NCBI GenBank assembly: GCA_044463945.1
Contig: JBIQLW010000015.1
Span: forward strand, 20,832-84,831
DNA from: 62-47 sp044463945
GTDB taxonomy: Bacteria > Pseudomonadota > Alphaproteobacteria > Rhizobiales > Xanthobacteraceae
Reading direction: 5' to 3'
Length of the DNA: 64,000 nt
Shown here: positions 7,153 to 15,182 of the stretch, piece after piece
Numbering within the stretch: the stretch's first letter is position 1
Layout of the letters: each line of letters opens with the position of its first letter
The notes under the pieces: model-generated
What the model was told of the DNA's origin: nothing
Databases searched by the model: none
Seen by the model: only the letters and a program-made list of their open reading frames with translations
Program-made: the position numbers and the translations under genes

Positions 7153-9684
7153 TCAGAACTTGAACCTGGTGGACACGGTGTAGCGGCGCGGCTCGCCATA
7201 GACACCGGTGTCGTAGTTTCCGAACACGGAATAGTATTTCTGGTTCAGCAGATTGGTGGCGTTGAACGCGATCTCGATGTTGTCGGTCACGCGAAAGCGC
7301 GCCATCAGATCGAGAAGAAACACATCGCCCTGCACCAACTCCTGCCGAACGCCGAACGGATTGAAATTGACATAACCGTGGATCGCATCCTGCCAGCGGA
7401 CGCCGCCGCCGATGGTCCATCGGTCCCATTGATCCGGCAGACGGTAGGTCGCAAACAGCCTGACGACGTTTTCCGGCGCCGTAGTCTGGATGTACGAATA
7501 GACCAGCGATCCATCGGCCGTCCGGGCGTGGGTGTAGGTGTAGCCGGCATAGACCTGCAAGCCGGGAGCGAGCTGACCCGACAGTTCAAGCTCGAAGCCC
7601 TTTGACGTGACACCGTCGATAGAGCGGTAGTAGTTGTCGCCTGTAATCGGATCGAACCCCGCGAATTCGTGGAAGTTCTTCTGCTGGATCATGAACACGG
7701 CGGCGGTGAGGTTGAGCGCGCCGCCGAAATAGGCGGCCTTGACGCCAGCCTCGTAGCTGTCGCCTTCGGTCGGAGGAAGAAAATTGCGGTTGATGTCGCG
7801 AAAGCCGTCCGGCGCGAAGATGTTCGTATAGCTGCCGTAAAGCGAATAAACGTCGGTCAGGTCATAGACGATGCCGGCATAGGGCGTGACCCTGGCGTTG
7901 ACCGCGTATTGCGACGGATACAGCCAGCTTCCGAGCGGGTCGATATAGGTTCCCTTGTCGTCGAAGCTCCACCAGTCAACCCGACCTCCAAGGATGATCG
8001 ACAGCCGGTCCACCGGCTTGAGGCGCGTCGCGGCGAACGCGCCGGTGCGCGAATAGGAATTCTCGGTTCTGCCCACGAGAGGGAAATCAGGCACCGGCGA
8101 GTTGCCGGTCCAGGTGAAGAAATTGGGAACGGTAGGGTCGTAGGTGGGAAGGGTCACCAAAGGATTGGAAGGGTCGTCATAATACGGCCCCTTCTCCGAC
8201 TTGTGCGTTGTCATGACACCGAACATCAGGTCGTGGGTGCGCCCCATCACTTCGATCGGGCCCGAGACCTTGAGATCGACGGTATTCTGGATCGACTTGG
8301 GGGATTCTTTCCAGATGAACTGAGAGACGCCGGCGCCTGTCACCGGATCGGGAAACCCGGCGCTGGCCGATCCCAGCATGTAGTCCGACATGCTGCGGCG
8401 ATGATTGAAGGATCCGACCGCCTTCCATCCATTGTCGAAATTATGCTCAAGGGTGGCAAAGTAGTTGTTCACGGAAAAGTCGTCACGGCTCCATCTGGCG
8501 CCCGGATTGGTTGAGATGTCCCAATCGGTCCGGGTGCCGTCGGAGTAGAACAGCGGCAGCCCGCCCCATTGCGCGCCGCGCGATTTGTCCTTTTGATAAT
8601 CGCTGCCGATCGTCAGCATGGTGTTGTCGGTGAGATCCACCTCGATCACGCCATAGAGCACCTCACGTCGCTTGTGAAAATGGTCGAGATAGGAATTGCC
8701 ATCGAGCAGGGCGGCGGCAAAACGCCCGCGCACGGTGCCGGCCTCGTTGAGGGGGCCGGAGAGATCGAGATCGGTGCGATAGTTGTTCCATGAGCCGACG
8801 CTGCCGGCTACCGAGCCTTGAAACGTTTTCGTCGGCCGCTTGCGGACGAGATTGACGGCCGCGCCCGGATTGCCGGCCCCCTGAAGGAGTCCGCTGGCGC
8901 CCTTGGTGACTTCCACCCGATCAAAGATCGCCATATCGACTGTCGCCAGGCCATGGTCGATGGCGCCGTCCGCATCGACCGGCACGCCGTCATAGCGGAA
9001 CTCGGTCAGCTTGAAGCCGCGCGACATGAACTCGACGCGATTGTTGTCCCAGTGCTGGGAGGTAATACCGGTGGTATTCTCCATCGCCTCCTTGAACGTG
9101 CGGATATTCTGGTCGTCCATGCGCTGCCGCGAAATCACGGTAACCGATTGCGGCGTTTCGCGGATCGATAGCGGCAATCCGGTCGATGAACTCATCTGCG
9201 TTGTGGTGTAGGAGCCCGAGCCTTCGGTCCTGCCGGGATCGCTGCTCGCTAATCCCTGCACGTCGATGGTGTCGAGCGGGATGGCGCCGGCCGGCAGCAC
9301 GCCGGTCGCAGATGCCGACGGATCGAAGATCTGAACCGTATTGCCGCCGGTGAAAGTGGCGCGCAGGCCGGTGCCGGCCAGAAGCTGCGTCACCGCCTGC
9401 TGCGGCGTCAACCGCCCGCTGACGCCGGCAGTACGTTTGCCCGCCGTCAGACTGCTGGGATAGAGCATCCGCAGGTTGGCTTGGCGCCCGAGGCTGAGCA
9501 GGCCATTCTCCAGCGCCCCTGCCGGAACGGCGACGCTCACTCCGGCCGATGCCTGGACGGCGGCCGGTTGCGCCCCGGCAGGCGGCGCATGAAGGGCCGC
9601 GCTCAACGCAAGACACGAAACCCCGGTCAACGCCGCCCTTGCAGCCCCGCCGCCCGCGATCCCCCAGGCACTCCCAAACGCCAT
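7153..9684 (-). CDS. TonB-dependent siderophore-type receptor with N-terminal signalling (STN) domain
   Basis: An 843-residue outer-membrane receptor. In order: signal peptide (1-39), STN domain (about 48-120) that talks to FecR, a TonB-box-like LDTIDVQG (137-144), a plug domain (about 165-290, with SIRETPQSVTVISRQRM and VTKGASGLLQGAGNPGA), and a 22-strand barrel ending in the terminal Phe (TRFKF) needed for outer-membrane insertion. This is the FpvA/FhuE-like ferric-siderophore class. Directly upstream are fecR and fecI, the usual cell-surface signalling partners, and downstream the PepSY protein and its own ExbBD-TonB. The exact ligand cannot be told; the nearby Zur box belongs to the next unit, so ferric siderophore remains the best guess. 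Confidence 0.93.
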   Translation of the reverse strand: MAFGSAWGIAGGGAARAALTGVSCLALSAALHAPPAGAQPAAVQASAGVSVAVPAGALENGLLSLGRQANLRMLYPSSLTAGKRTAGVSGRLTPQQAVTQLLAGTGLRATFTGGNTVQIFDPSASATGVLPAGAIPLDTIDVQGLASSDPGRTEGSGSYTTTQMSSSTGLPLSIRETPQSVTVISRQRMDDQNIRTFKEAMENTTGITSQHWDNNRVEFMSRGFKLTEFRYDGVPVDADGAIDHGLATVDMAIFDRVEVTKGASGLLQGAGNPGAAVNLVRKRPTKTFQGSVAGSVGSWNNYRTDLDLSGPLNEAGTVRGRFAAALLDGNSYLDHFHKRREVLYGVIEVDLTDNTMLTIGSDYQKDKSRGAQWGGLPLFYSDGTRTDWDISTNPGARWSRDDFSVNNYFATLEHNFDNGWKAVGSFNHRRSMSDYMLGSASAGFPDPVTGAGVSQFIWKESPKSIQNTVDLKVSGPIEVMGRTHDLMFGVMTTHKSEKGPYYDDPSNPLVTLPTYDPTVPNFFTWTGNSPVPDFPLVGRTENSYSRTGAFAATRLKPVDRLSIILGGRVDWWSFDDKGTYIDPLGSWLYPSQYAVNARVTPYAGIVYDLTDVYSLYGSYTNIFAPDGFRDINRNFLPPTEGDSYEAGVKAAYFGGALNLTAAVFMIQQKNFHEFAGFDPITGDNYYRSIDGVTSKGFELELSGQLAPGLQVYAGYTYTHARTADGSLVYSYIQTTAPENVVRLFATYRLPDQWDRWTIGGGVRWQDAIHGYVNFNPFGVRQELVQGDVFLLDLMARFRVTDNIEIAFNATNLLNQKYYSVFGNYDTGVYGEPRRYTVSTRFKF

Positions 9685-9804
9685 TTCCGCCCCCTCGTTC
9701 GCATCGTGTTCGGTCCGGGGCGCGCCATCTGCGCACCCTCCTACCGACCAAGAGTCAAAACGGGGGGCGGCTCCTGACCTTCCTACCGTAAAAAGTTTGG
9801 AAAA

Positions 9805-10755
9805 TTACCGCGAGCGGACCACGACCATCAGCCCGGTCAGGTGAGTCACGCTCACGGGCAGGCTGTCCTCCAGCACCCGAAGCGCCTGATCGGTGTCGTT
9901 GAGGTCGAAAATGCCGGAGACATGTTGCGCGGCCGCCGCCTGATCGAGGACAACGATGCGGCCGACCCGATAGCGCTCAAGCGTCGCCAGCACGTCGCGC
10001 AGCGGCTGGCCGGAGAACACCAGCTTGCCGCTTCGCCACGCCGTCTCGCCGGCGACGTCAACCTTCGCCACCGTAAGGCCCCGCGTCGTCATGCGCGCGA
10101 CGTCGCCCGCCTCCAGCACGACGTCGTTGCCGCCGCCGGTGACCTGCACCTGCCCCTGTTCGACCCGGACATCGCCGAGCGTTTCGCCGAAGGCCGCGCG
10201 CACGCTGTATCGCGTGCCGAGCGCCCTCGCCCGCAACGACGCATCGTCAACGACGAACGGTCGCTCGGGATTGCGGACAACCTCGAAGAAGGCTTCGCCG
10301 CGCAACAGCCGGATGCGGCGCTCCGCCGGCGTATAGCTGACGCTGATCGCCGAATCCGTGTTCAGATCGACGCGCGAACCATCGGCCAGCGTAATGCCGC
10401 GCACCTCGCCGATGGCGGTGTAGTGATCCGCGCGTATCCGGTCGACAAATCCCATACGGTAGAGCGTGACCGAGAGAACCGCGATGATCGCCAGCGCGAC
10501 GATGTTGCCGGCCTTGGTGCGCCGCGACGTCCGCAACTTCTTCAGACGGTCGGACGGGATCGGCACATCCTTCAAATCGGCCCACAGCGCCTTGAACTCG
10601 TCATAGGCGGCCCGGTGCGCGGCGTCGCGCGCCAGCCAAAGCTGGAAGTCCCGTCGGTCGCGCTCGCTGGCATCAGCGGATTGCAGGCGCGCAACCCAGC
10701 GCGCCGCCTCCTCGGCGATCCGGTCGTCGACAGGGTGCGTGTGTCCGTCCGCCAT
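9805..10755 (-). CDS. fecR: FecR-family anti-sigma/sensor protein
   Basis: A 316-residue inner-membrane regulator. An N-terminal cytoplasmic anti-sigma part (DUF4880, about 12-55, with the paired Trp motifs ARWVARL and WADL) is followed by one membrane helix (about 83-99), the periplasmic FecR domain (about 112-210) and a C-terminal DUF4974/STN-like part. It relays the ligand-bound state of the receptor's STN domain to the ECF sigma factor. It lies between fecI (about 100 bp upstream) and the receptor gene (120 bp downstream), all in the same direction, as in fec-type systems. Confidence 0.92.
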   Translation of the reverse strand: MADGHTHPVDDRIAEEAARWVARLQSADASERDRRDFQLWLARDAAHRAAYDEFKALWADLKDVPIPSDRLKKLRTSRRTKAGNIVALAIIAVLSVTLYRMGFVDRIRADHYTAIGEVRGITLADGSRVDLNTDSAISVSYTPAERRIRLLRGEAFFEVVRNPERPFVVDDASLRARALGTRYSVRAAFGETLGDVRVEQGQVQVTGGGNDVVLEAGDVARMTTRGLTVAKVDVAGETAWRSGKLVFSGQPLRDVLATLERYRVGRIVVLDQAAAAQHVSGIFDLNDTDQALRVLEDSLPVSVTHLTGLMVVVRSR

Positions 10756-10857
10756 GCCCCACCCAATGCTTGCAGTTCGCCCCGGCCCGACCGGCCGGGG
10801 ACTTCCGCTATCTCTATCTTATGAGAGTCGAAAGCGGGGGTGGACCCTGACGTCCGC

Positions 10858-11364
10858 TCAGAAAGAAATCTCGGCGCGGACTTTCCGGCACCGGATCAGT
10901 GCCTTGATGATATGCTTTTCCACCATGTTGCGCGAAATGCCGAGCCGTGCGGCGATCTCGCCGTTCGCCATGCCGTGCAGACGACTGAGGATGAACACCT
11001 CCTGACAGCGGTTGGGCAGTTGCTCGATCGCTCCCGCCAGCAGGATCAGGCGCTGACGGGCATCGACAATCCGCTCCTGGTCGGGAGCATCCGCCGCCTG
11101 GTTCTCGCCGAGAACCGCAGGCACGAACAAGGCGGAATCCGCAGCCAGCCGCGCCGATGTCACGCGGGCGACCGACTTGGCAATCTGGAACAGGTAGGCC
11201 TGCGGGTTCTCGATGACGGTCTTCGGCGGCACGTCGAGCAGACGAAGAAAGGTTTCCTGCGTCGCGTCGGCGGCCTCCGTGGCGTTGCGAAAGCGGCGCA
11301 TGAAGAAACGGCGGAGCCGCCCCTCCTCCGAACGTTGCAACTCGTGAACCAACGCCCCGCGCAT
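10858..11364 (-). CDS. fecI: FecI-type ECF RNA polymerase sigma factor
   Basis: A 168-residue sigma-70 family ECF factor. Region 2 (about 12-80, DATQETFLRLL and NPQAYLFQIAKSVAR) binds core polymerase and the -10; region 4 (about 112-160) has the helix-turn-helix GEIAARLGISRNMVEKHI. It would direct transcription of the receptor locus in response to ligand through FecR. An ICE-like iron box lies upstream (11434-11450), so iron supply probably sets its expression. It is the first gene of the fecI-to-tonB run. The symbol is by family; the regulated receptor is not FecA itself. Confidence 0.9.
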   Translation of the reverse strand: MRGALVHELQRSEEGRLRRFFMRRFRNATEAADATQETFLRLLDVPPKTVIENPQAYLFQIAKSVARVTSARLAADSALFVPAVLGENQAADAPDQERIVDARQRLILLAGAIEQLPNRCQEVFILSRLHGMANGEIAARLGISRNMVEKHIIKALIRCRKVRAEISF

Positions 11365-11433
11365 ACGGGCTCTCCTGACGCATCGCTGTCAGAGCGTCTT
11401 AGCTCGCCGAGATTTCTCCCGCAAATTCAATAT

Positions 11434-11450
11434 TTTATATCCATTCTAAT
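11434..11450 (-). promoter_or_regulatory. ICE-like (Irr) iron box upstream of fecI
   Basis: Minus strand ATTAGAATGGATATAAA matches the inverted-repeat ICE pattern TTTAGAA-N3-TTCTAAA at 11 of 14 defined positions, in an AT-rich pocket 70 bp upstream of the fecI start. Irr is the iron-responsive regulator of Bradyrhizobium-type bacteria. A closely similar site precedes feoA (54186-54202). Confidence 0.45.
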
Positions 11451-11555
11451 CTAGGGCGGCATATGGCTGAGAGACTTGTTGTCCTGCGGCGCCGTTGCAA
11501 TGAGTTAGCGGCCCTGTCGGCCCGCGTCCGACAGATGATCGGGTAAACATCCCGG

Positions 11556-12482
11556 CTAATAGCCAAGCCTGTTGTCAACGCGATTGAGCAGCGTCGCACC
11601 GCTGTCGAGACGCCTGATGTTCTCCATAATCTGCTTCGCGATCGCCGCCGGCTTGGCAAGGCCCGCCATATGCGGCGTCACCAAAATCCCCGGCTCACGC
11701 CAGAGCGGATGCTCCGGCGGCAGTGGCTCGTGCTCGAACACGTCGAGGATTGCGCCGCGCAGGTGTCGCTGGCGCAGCAGCGCGACCAGATCGTCGACAA
11801 CCAGATGCTCGCCGCGGCTGCACAGGATCAGGGCGCTGCCCTTTGGCAATTTTGAGAGATTGTCCCTGTTGAGAATTCCGCGCGTCTCGGGTGTGAGCGG
11901 CAGGAGACAAACCAGAATATCGGTCTGTGCGAGAAACGCCGGCAAGGCTTGATGGCCTGCGAAAATTTCGACACCCACGATCTCGCGGGGCGAACGAAGC
12001 CAGCCCGATACCCGATAGCCGGCCGCGTTGAGGAGCCTCGCAGCCTCCAGGCCGAGCGCTCCAACGCCCATCAGTCCCACGCAACAGTCGCGGGCCGCCG
12101 ATTGCTCAAGGCGAGCCCACCTCCCCTGCCGTGCGTTGTCGATCACCACATCCATCCGCCGATGGAAATAGAGAGCGCCCCACAGGATATATTCCGCCAT
12201 GGCGGTGGCCAGCGTGTCATCGGCCACCCGGCAGATCGGCAGGTCGGGCAGCGACGGGTCCGCCATGATCCCGTCAACGCCGGCGCCGATCGAGTGGATC
12301 AATCGCAGCCTGGCCATACTGGCCAGCGCCCCGGGCGGCGGACGCCAGCACAGGGCAACTTCGGCGGCATCCCACCCGGGCTCTGGCCAATGAACGAACC
12401 TGACATCGGGCATTGCGCGCTCAAGCGCGGGCACGAGAAAGGACAGTGGCTCTGTCTGATTGATCAGTGCGATTGTTGTCAT
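11556..12482 (-). CDS. D-2-hydroxyacid dehydrogenase (glyoxylate/hydroxypyruvate reductase A type)
   Basis: A 308-residue NAD(P)-dependent reductase of the GhrA branch; such enzymes reduce glyoxylate or hydroxypyruvate to hydroxyacids in the cytoplasm. The Rossmann motif GLMGVGALGLEAARLL is at about 136-151. The catalytic triad is in place: R223 (CSRGEHLV), E252 (DVFEHEPLPPEHPLW) and H271 (VTPHMAG). The start at 12482 (MTTIALINQT) was preferred to the upstream ATG at 12524 because family members begin there. It diverges from the AraC gene, which may control it. The exact substrate is not decided by sequence. Confidence 0.85.
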   Translation of the reverse strand: MTTIALINQTEPLSFLVPALERAMPDVRFVHWPEPGWDAAEVALCWRPPPGALASMARLRLIHSIGAGVDGIMADPSLPDLPICRVADDTLATAMAEYILWGALYFHRRMDVVIDNARQGRWARLEQSAARDCCVGLMGVGALGLEAARLLNAAGYRVSGWLRSPREIVGVEIFAGHQALPAFLAQTDILVCLLPLTPETRGILNRDNLSKLPKGSALILCSRGEHLVVDDLVALLRQRHLRGAILDVFEHEPLPPEHPLWREPGILVTPHMAGLAKPAAIAKQIMENIRRLDSGATLLNRVDNRLGY

Positions 12483-12630
12483 GGCGCGAAATGCACACTT
12501 CTGACGCAGCAGGAGGTGACACAAGAGGCTTGGACAGCCGCCGGGATCGCGGCATGATGGTATTGCATGTCTTTGAACCTACGGTGCTCGCCATGCGGCG
12601 CTACCGATAACGGGTCGGGAACTATCGCAC

Positions 12631-13500
12631 ATGGGCCATATGTTTGCCTCCCCAACCATTCTGCCGCATCCGGCGGCGTCCCCTTTGCCATTTCAGAGCA
12701 TTTCCGGCGTCGACGCGATCAGCCGCTATGCAGCCAGCCTGCAAGACGTCGCAACGCCGGTGGCACCGATGGCAGCCGACTACGCCTCGGGCAGCACCAG
12801 CTACCGGCATAGCCATCGCCGCGCGCAATTGCTGCACAGCCTGAGTGGCGTCATGACGGTCATGACCGAGCAAGGCAGTTGGGTCGTGCCGCCGCAGAAG
12901 GCGTTGTGGGTGCCGCCCGGCGTGGTGCACCAGTCACGATGCTGGGGCGATGTACAACTGCGCACCCTTTATATCGAACCGGCGATGATCGAAAGCCTGC
13001 CGAAAGTCTGCTGCATCATCGAGGTTTCGCCGCTGCTTCGCGCTCTTATCAACGAAGCGGTGACCTTCCCGCTTTATTACGACATGGCGGGCCGCGAAGG
13101 ACAGATCATCGCGCTCACCCTGAGTGAGATTGGCCGGCTTCCACAGCAATCGTTACAGGGTGCGATGCCGCGCGATGCGCGCCTGTTGCGAATCTGCGAG
13201 GCGGTGCTGCGCAACCCGGCCGACGATCACGATCTGGACTACTGGGCGCGGGTCGGCGGCCTCGGAAGGCGCACGCTGACACGGCTGTTCCGCCAGGAAA
13301 CCGGCTTAAGTTTCGCCGAATGGCGCCAGCAGCTTCGATTGCTGGAGGCGCTGACCCGCCTGACCACCGGCGAGTCGGTGACCTCGGTCGCGCTCGACCT
13401 CGGCTACGACAGCCCCAGCGCTTTCAGCGCCATGTTCCGCAAGACACTGGGGATTTCGCCCAAGGACTATCTCAAATGGTCGGAAACCGCGGTGGCGTAG
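12631..13500 (+). CDS. AraC-family transcriptional regulator
   Basis: A 289-residue regulator. The N-terminal part (about 30-150) is an AraC-type cupin with HSHRRAQLL and the WVVPPQKALWVPPGVVH motif, which in this family binds a small effector. The C-terminal part (about 185-285) has two helix-turn-helix units ending in the signature VALDLGYDSPSAFSAMFRKTLGISP. The nearest candidate target is the divergent hydroxyacid dehydrogenase, about 150 bp away. The effector is unknown. Its end faces the PaiB-like gene tail to tail. Confidence 0.9.
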   Translation: MGHMFASPTILPHPAASPLPFQSISGVDAISRYAASLQDVATPVAPMAADYASGSTSYRHSHRRAQLLHSLSGVMTVMTEQGSWVVPPQKALWVPPGVVHQSRCWGDVQLRTLYIEPAMIESLPKVCCIIEVSPLLRALINEAVTFPLYYDMAGREGQIIALTLSEIGRLPQQSLQGAMPRDARLLRICEAVLRNPADDHDLDYWARVGGLGRRTLTRLFRQETGLSFAEWRQQLRLLEALTRLTTGESVTSVALDLGYDSPSAFSAMFRKTLGISPKDYLKWSETAVA

Positions 13501-13539
13501 TAGGGCGGCGAGCCTCGGCCCGCTGCCGCCGCCCATCCG

Positions 13540-14184
13540 CTACATCTTTCCGACTGAGCGATAATGGTCTTCGAGGCGAAGCATGAACCGGGCCACGGGC
13601 TCGGTCGCGGCGTCGGCGCGAAGCGCCGCGATGACACCGCGACGGTCGGCATCCGACTTGTCCTGATTGTATTTCAGCTTGCCCTCGATCCGGGTGATGT
13701 CGATGGTGAGGCCGATGATCGCGCGCAGCCGCGGCTCTGTCATGTTGGCCGGCATCTCCTCGAACTTCCACCTGCCCCCGAGCGGGGTATCGTAAGTCGC
13801 GATCGTCTGCTTGAGGATATCGCGGATCGCCTCCGGGTCTTCGATCAATCTGACCTTGCCGTAACAATGGACCGACCCGTAATTCCAGGTTGGAAACGTG
13901 TTGTGGTTATCGTACCAGTTGACCGAGATGAAGGCGTGCGGTCCCTGGAAGATTACCAGCGCCTCGTCGCCCGCCGCAAAGTCATGCCATTGCGGGTTAT
14001 TGCGCGCGATATGACTTATCAGGCGCCCTGCTCCATGCGCACCGCCCGGCTCGACCAGAAATGGCAGATGCGTTGCCAGCAAGCCGTTCTCGCCCTTGGT
14101 GACAATGGTGGCGAAACTCCATTCCCGCATCAACTGCTGAAGGAAGGCGAGGTTGTCTTCGCGATAGGCCGGAGGCGTATACAT
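13540..14184 (-). CDS. PaiB-like FMN-binding split-barrel protein
   Basis: A 214-residue protein of the PaiB (FMN_bind_2) family; Bacillus PaiB was described as a transcriptional regulator, and the fold is a flavin-binding split barrel. The typical opening is present (MYTPPAYREDN, SFATIVTKGENGLLATHLPFL), followed by ISHIARNNPQW and the HAFISVNWYDNHNTFPTWNYGSVH region that lines the flavin pocket. It begins 3 bp after the esterase stop and is the last gene of the long peptide-uptake run. In this setting it may act as an enzyme or as a regulator; the sequence does not say which. Confidence 0.85.
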   Translation of the reverse strand: MYTPPAYREDNLAFLQQLMREWSFATIVTKGENGLLATHLPFLVEPGGAHGAGRLISHIARNNPQWHDFAAGDEALVIFQGPHAFISVNWYDNHNTFPTWNYGSVHCYGKVRLIEDPEAIRDILKQTIATYDTPLGGRWKFEEMPANMTEPRLRAIIGLTIDITRIEGKLKYNQDKSDADRRGVIAALRADAATEPVARFMLRLEDHYRSVGKM

Positions 14185-14187
14185 CGC

Positions 14188-15153
14188 TCAATCCACCCGT
14201 GCACGCAGCCAGCCGCAGGTATCGGCAATGGCGCGACGACTTACCTCGGCAATCGACATCGCTTCAAGGAAGCTGTGAACCGTTCCGCGATAAACGTTGG
14301 CCGTGACATCGACCCCTGCGGCGCGTAGCGCCTCGGCCATTTCCATGTTCTCGTCGTAGAGGACATCGAACTCGGTGATCGCCATGAATGCCGGCGGCAA
14401 CCCTGCCAGCGGCGCCAGCAGCGGGCGCAGCAACGGGCTCTTCAGATCGTCCGGCGAGCGGATGTAGTTCATCAGGAACCACAGCATCATGTGCGTTGAC
14501 AGGATGTAAGCGCCGCTGCCGAACTTGACCACCGAGGACTTGGTGAAGGACAGATCGAACGCGCCGTAATTGAGGACGACGCCGGCCGGCAACGACTTTC
14601 CGGCATCGCGCCGGCGGATGCAGGTCGCGGCGGTGATGTTGCCGCCCGCGCTGTCGCCGCCCAGAATCAGTTTGTCCGGGGCAAAGCCGATCTCCGTCGC
14701 GTGCGCCAACAACCAATCGAAAACCTCGTCGATCTCCTCAACCGGCTGCGGAAACTTCGCTTCGGGGGCGCGGCTGTAATCGACACCGATGACGATCAGC
14801 CCGGCGCCGTCGGCATATTCGCGCATCAGGCGGTCGTGCGTGTTGATGCTGAACAGGGTCCAGCCGCCGCCTGGAAGATAGATGAAGGCCCCGTTGCCGG
14901 TCCGGTTCTGCGGCCGGTAGATGCGGATGCGCAGATCGCCGTGTGTCGTCGGCACCTTGCGATCCTCGGTCGAGGCCATCTGCGGCCCACCCTCGGCCCA
15001 CTGACGGCGGGTCTGTTCGGCGACCTCGCGCGCCTGCGCCGGCGTCATCGACTCGCGCGGCGGGAACTTGGACGATGCCGCGATGCTGCGCCGGACGAAC
15101 TCGGCGATATCCGGATCGAGCGAAGCAAGCGGATCGAACGTGGTTTGCAACAT
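14188..15153 (-). CDS. Alpha/beta-hydrolase (hormone-sensitive-lipase-type esterase/amidase)
   Basis: A 321-residue cytoplasmic hydrolase. The nucleophile elbow is GGDSAGGN (Ser168); the acid and His are likely in EFDVLYDE and GTVHSFLE near the C-terminus. The oxyanion-hole motif, normally HGGG, reads PGGGW here (about 94-98), so the conserved His is replaced by Pro, which is unusual but may be tolerated since the glycines supply the backbone amides. It follows the ABC ATPase of system A by about 30 bp and abuts the PaiB-like gene, suggesting it hydrolyses an ester or amide in the imported compound. No signal peptide. Confidence 0.87.
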   Translation of the reverse strand: MLQTTFDPLASLDPDIAEFVRRSIAASSKFPPRESMTPAQAREVAEQTRRQWAEGGPQMASTEDRKVPTTHGDLRIRIYRPQNRTGNGAFIYLPGGGWTLFSINTHDRLMREYADGAGLIVIGVDYSRAPEAKFPQPVEEIDEVFDWLLAHATEIGFAPDKLILGGDSAGGNITAATCIRRRDAGKSLPAGVVLNYGAFDLSFTKSSVVKFGSGAYILSTHMMLWFLMNYIRSPDDLKSPLLRPLLAPLAGLPPAFMAITEFDVLYDENMEMAEALRAAGVDVTANVYRGTVHSFLEAMSIAEVSRRAIADTCGWLRARVD

Positions 15154-15182
15154 GGTCAGGACCTTTCCGGTTTCTTAAGGGT

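Noticed and set aside
13501..13539. Terminator hairpin between the AraC and PaiB-like genes
   Set aside because: Only a 6-bp GGCGGC/GCCGCC pairing across a 15-nt loop; too weak to claim.
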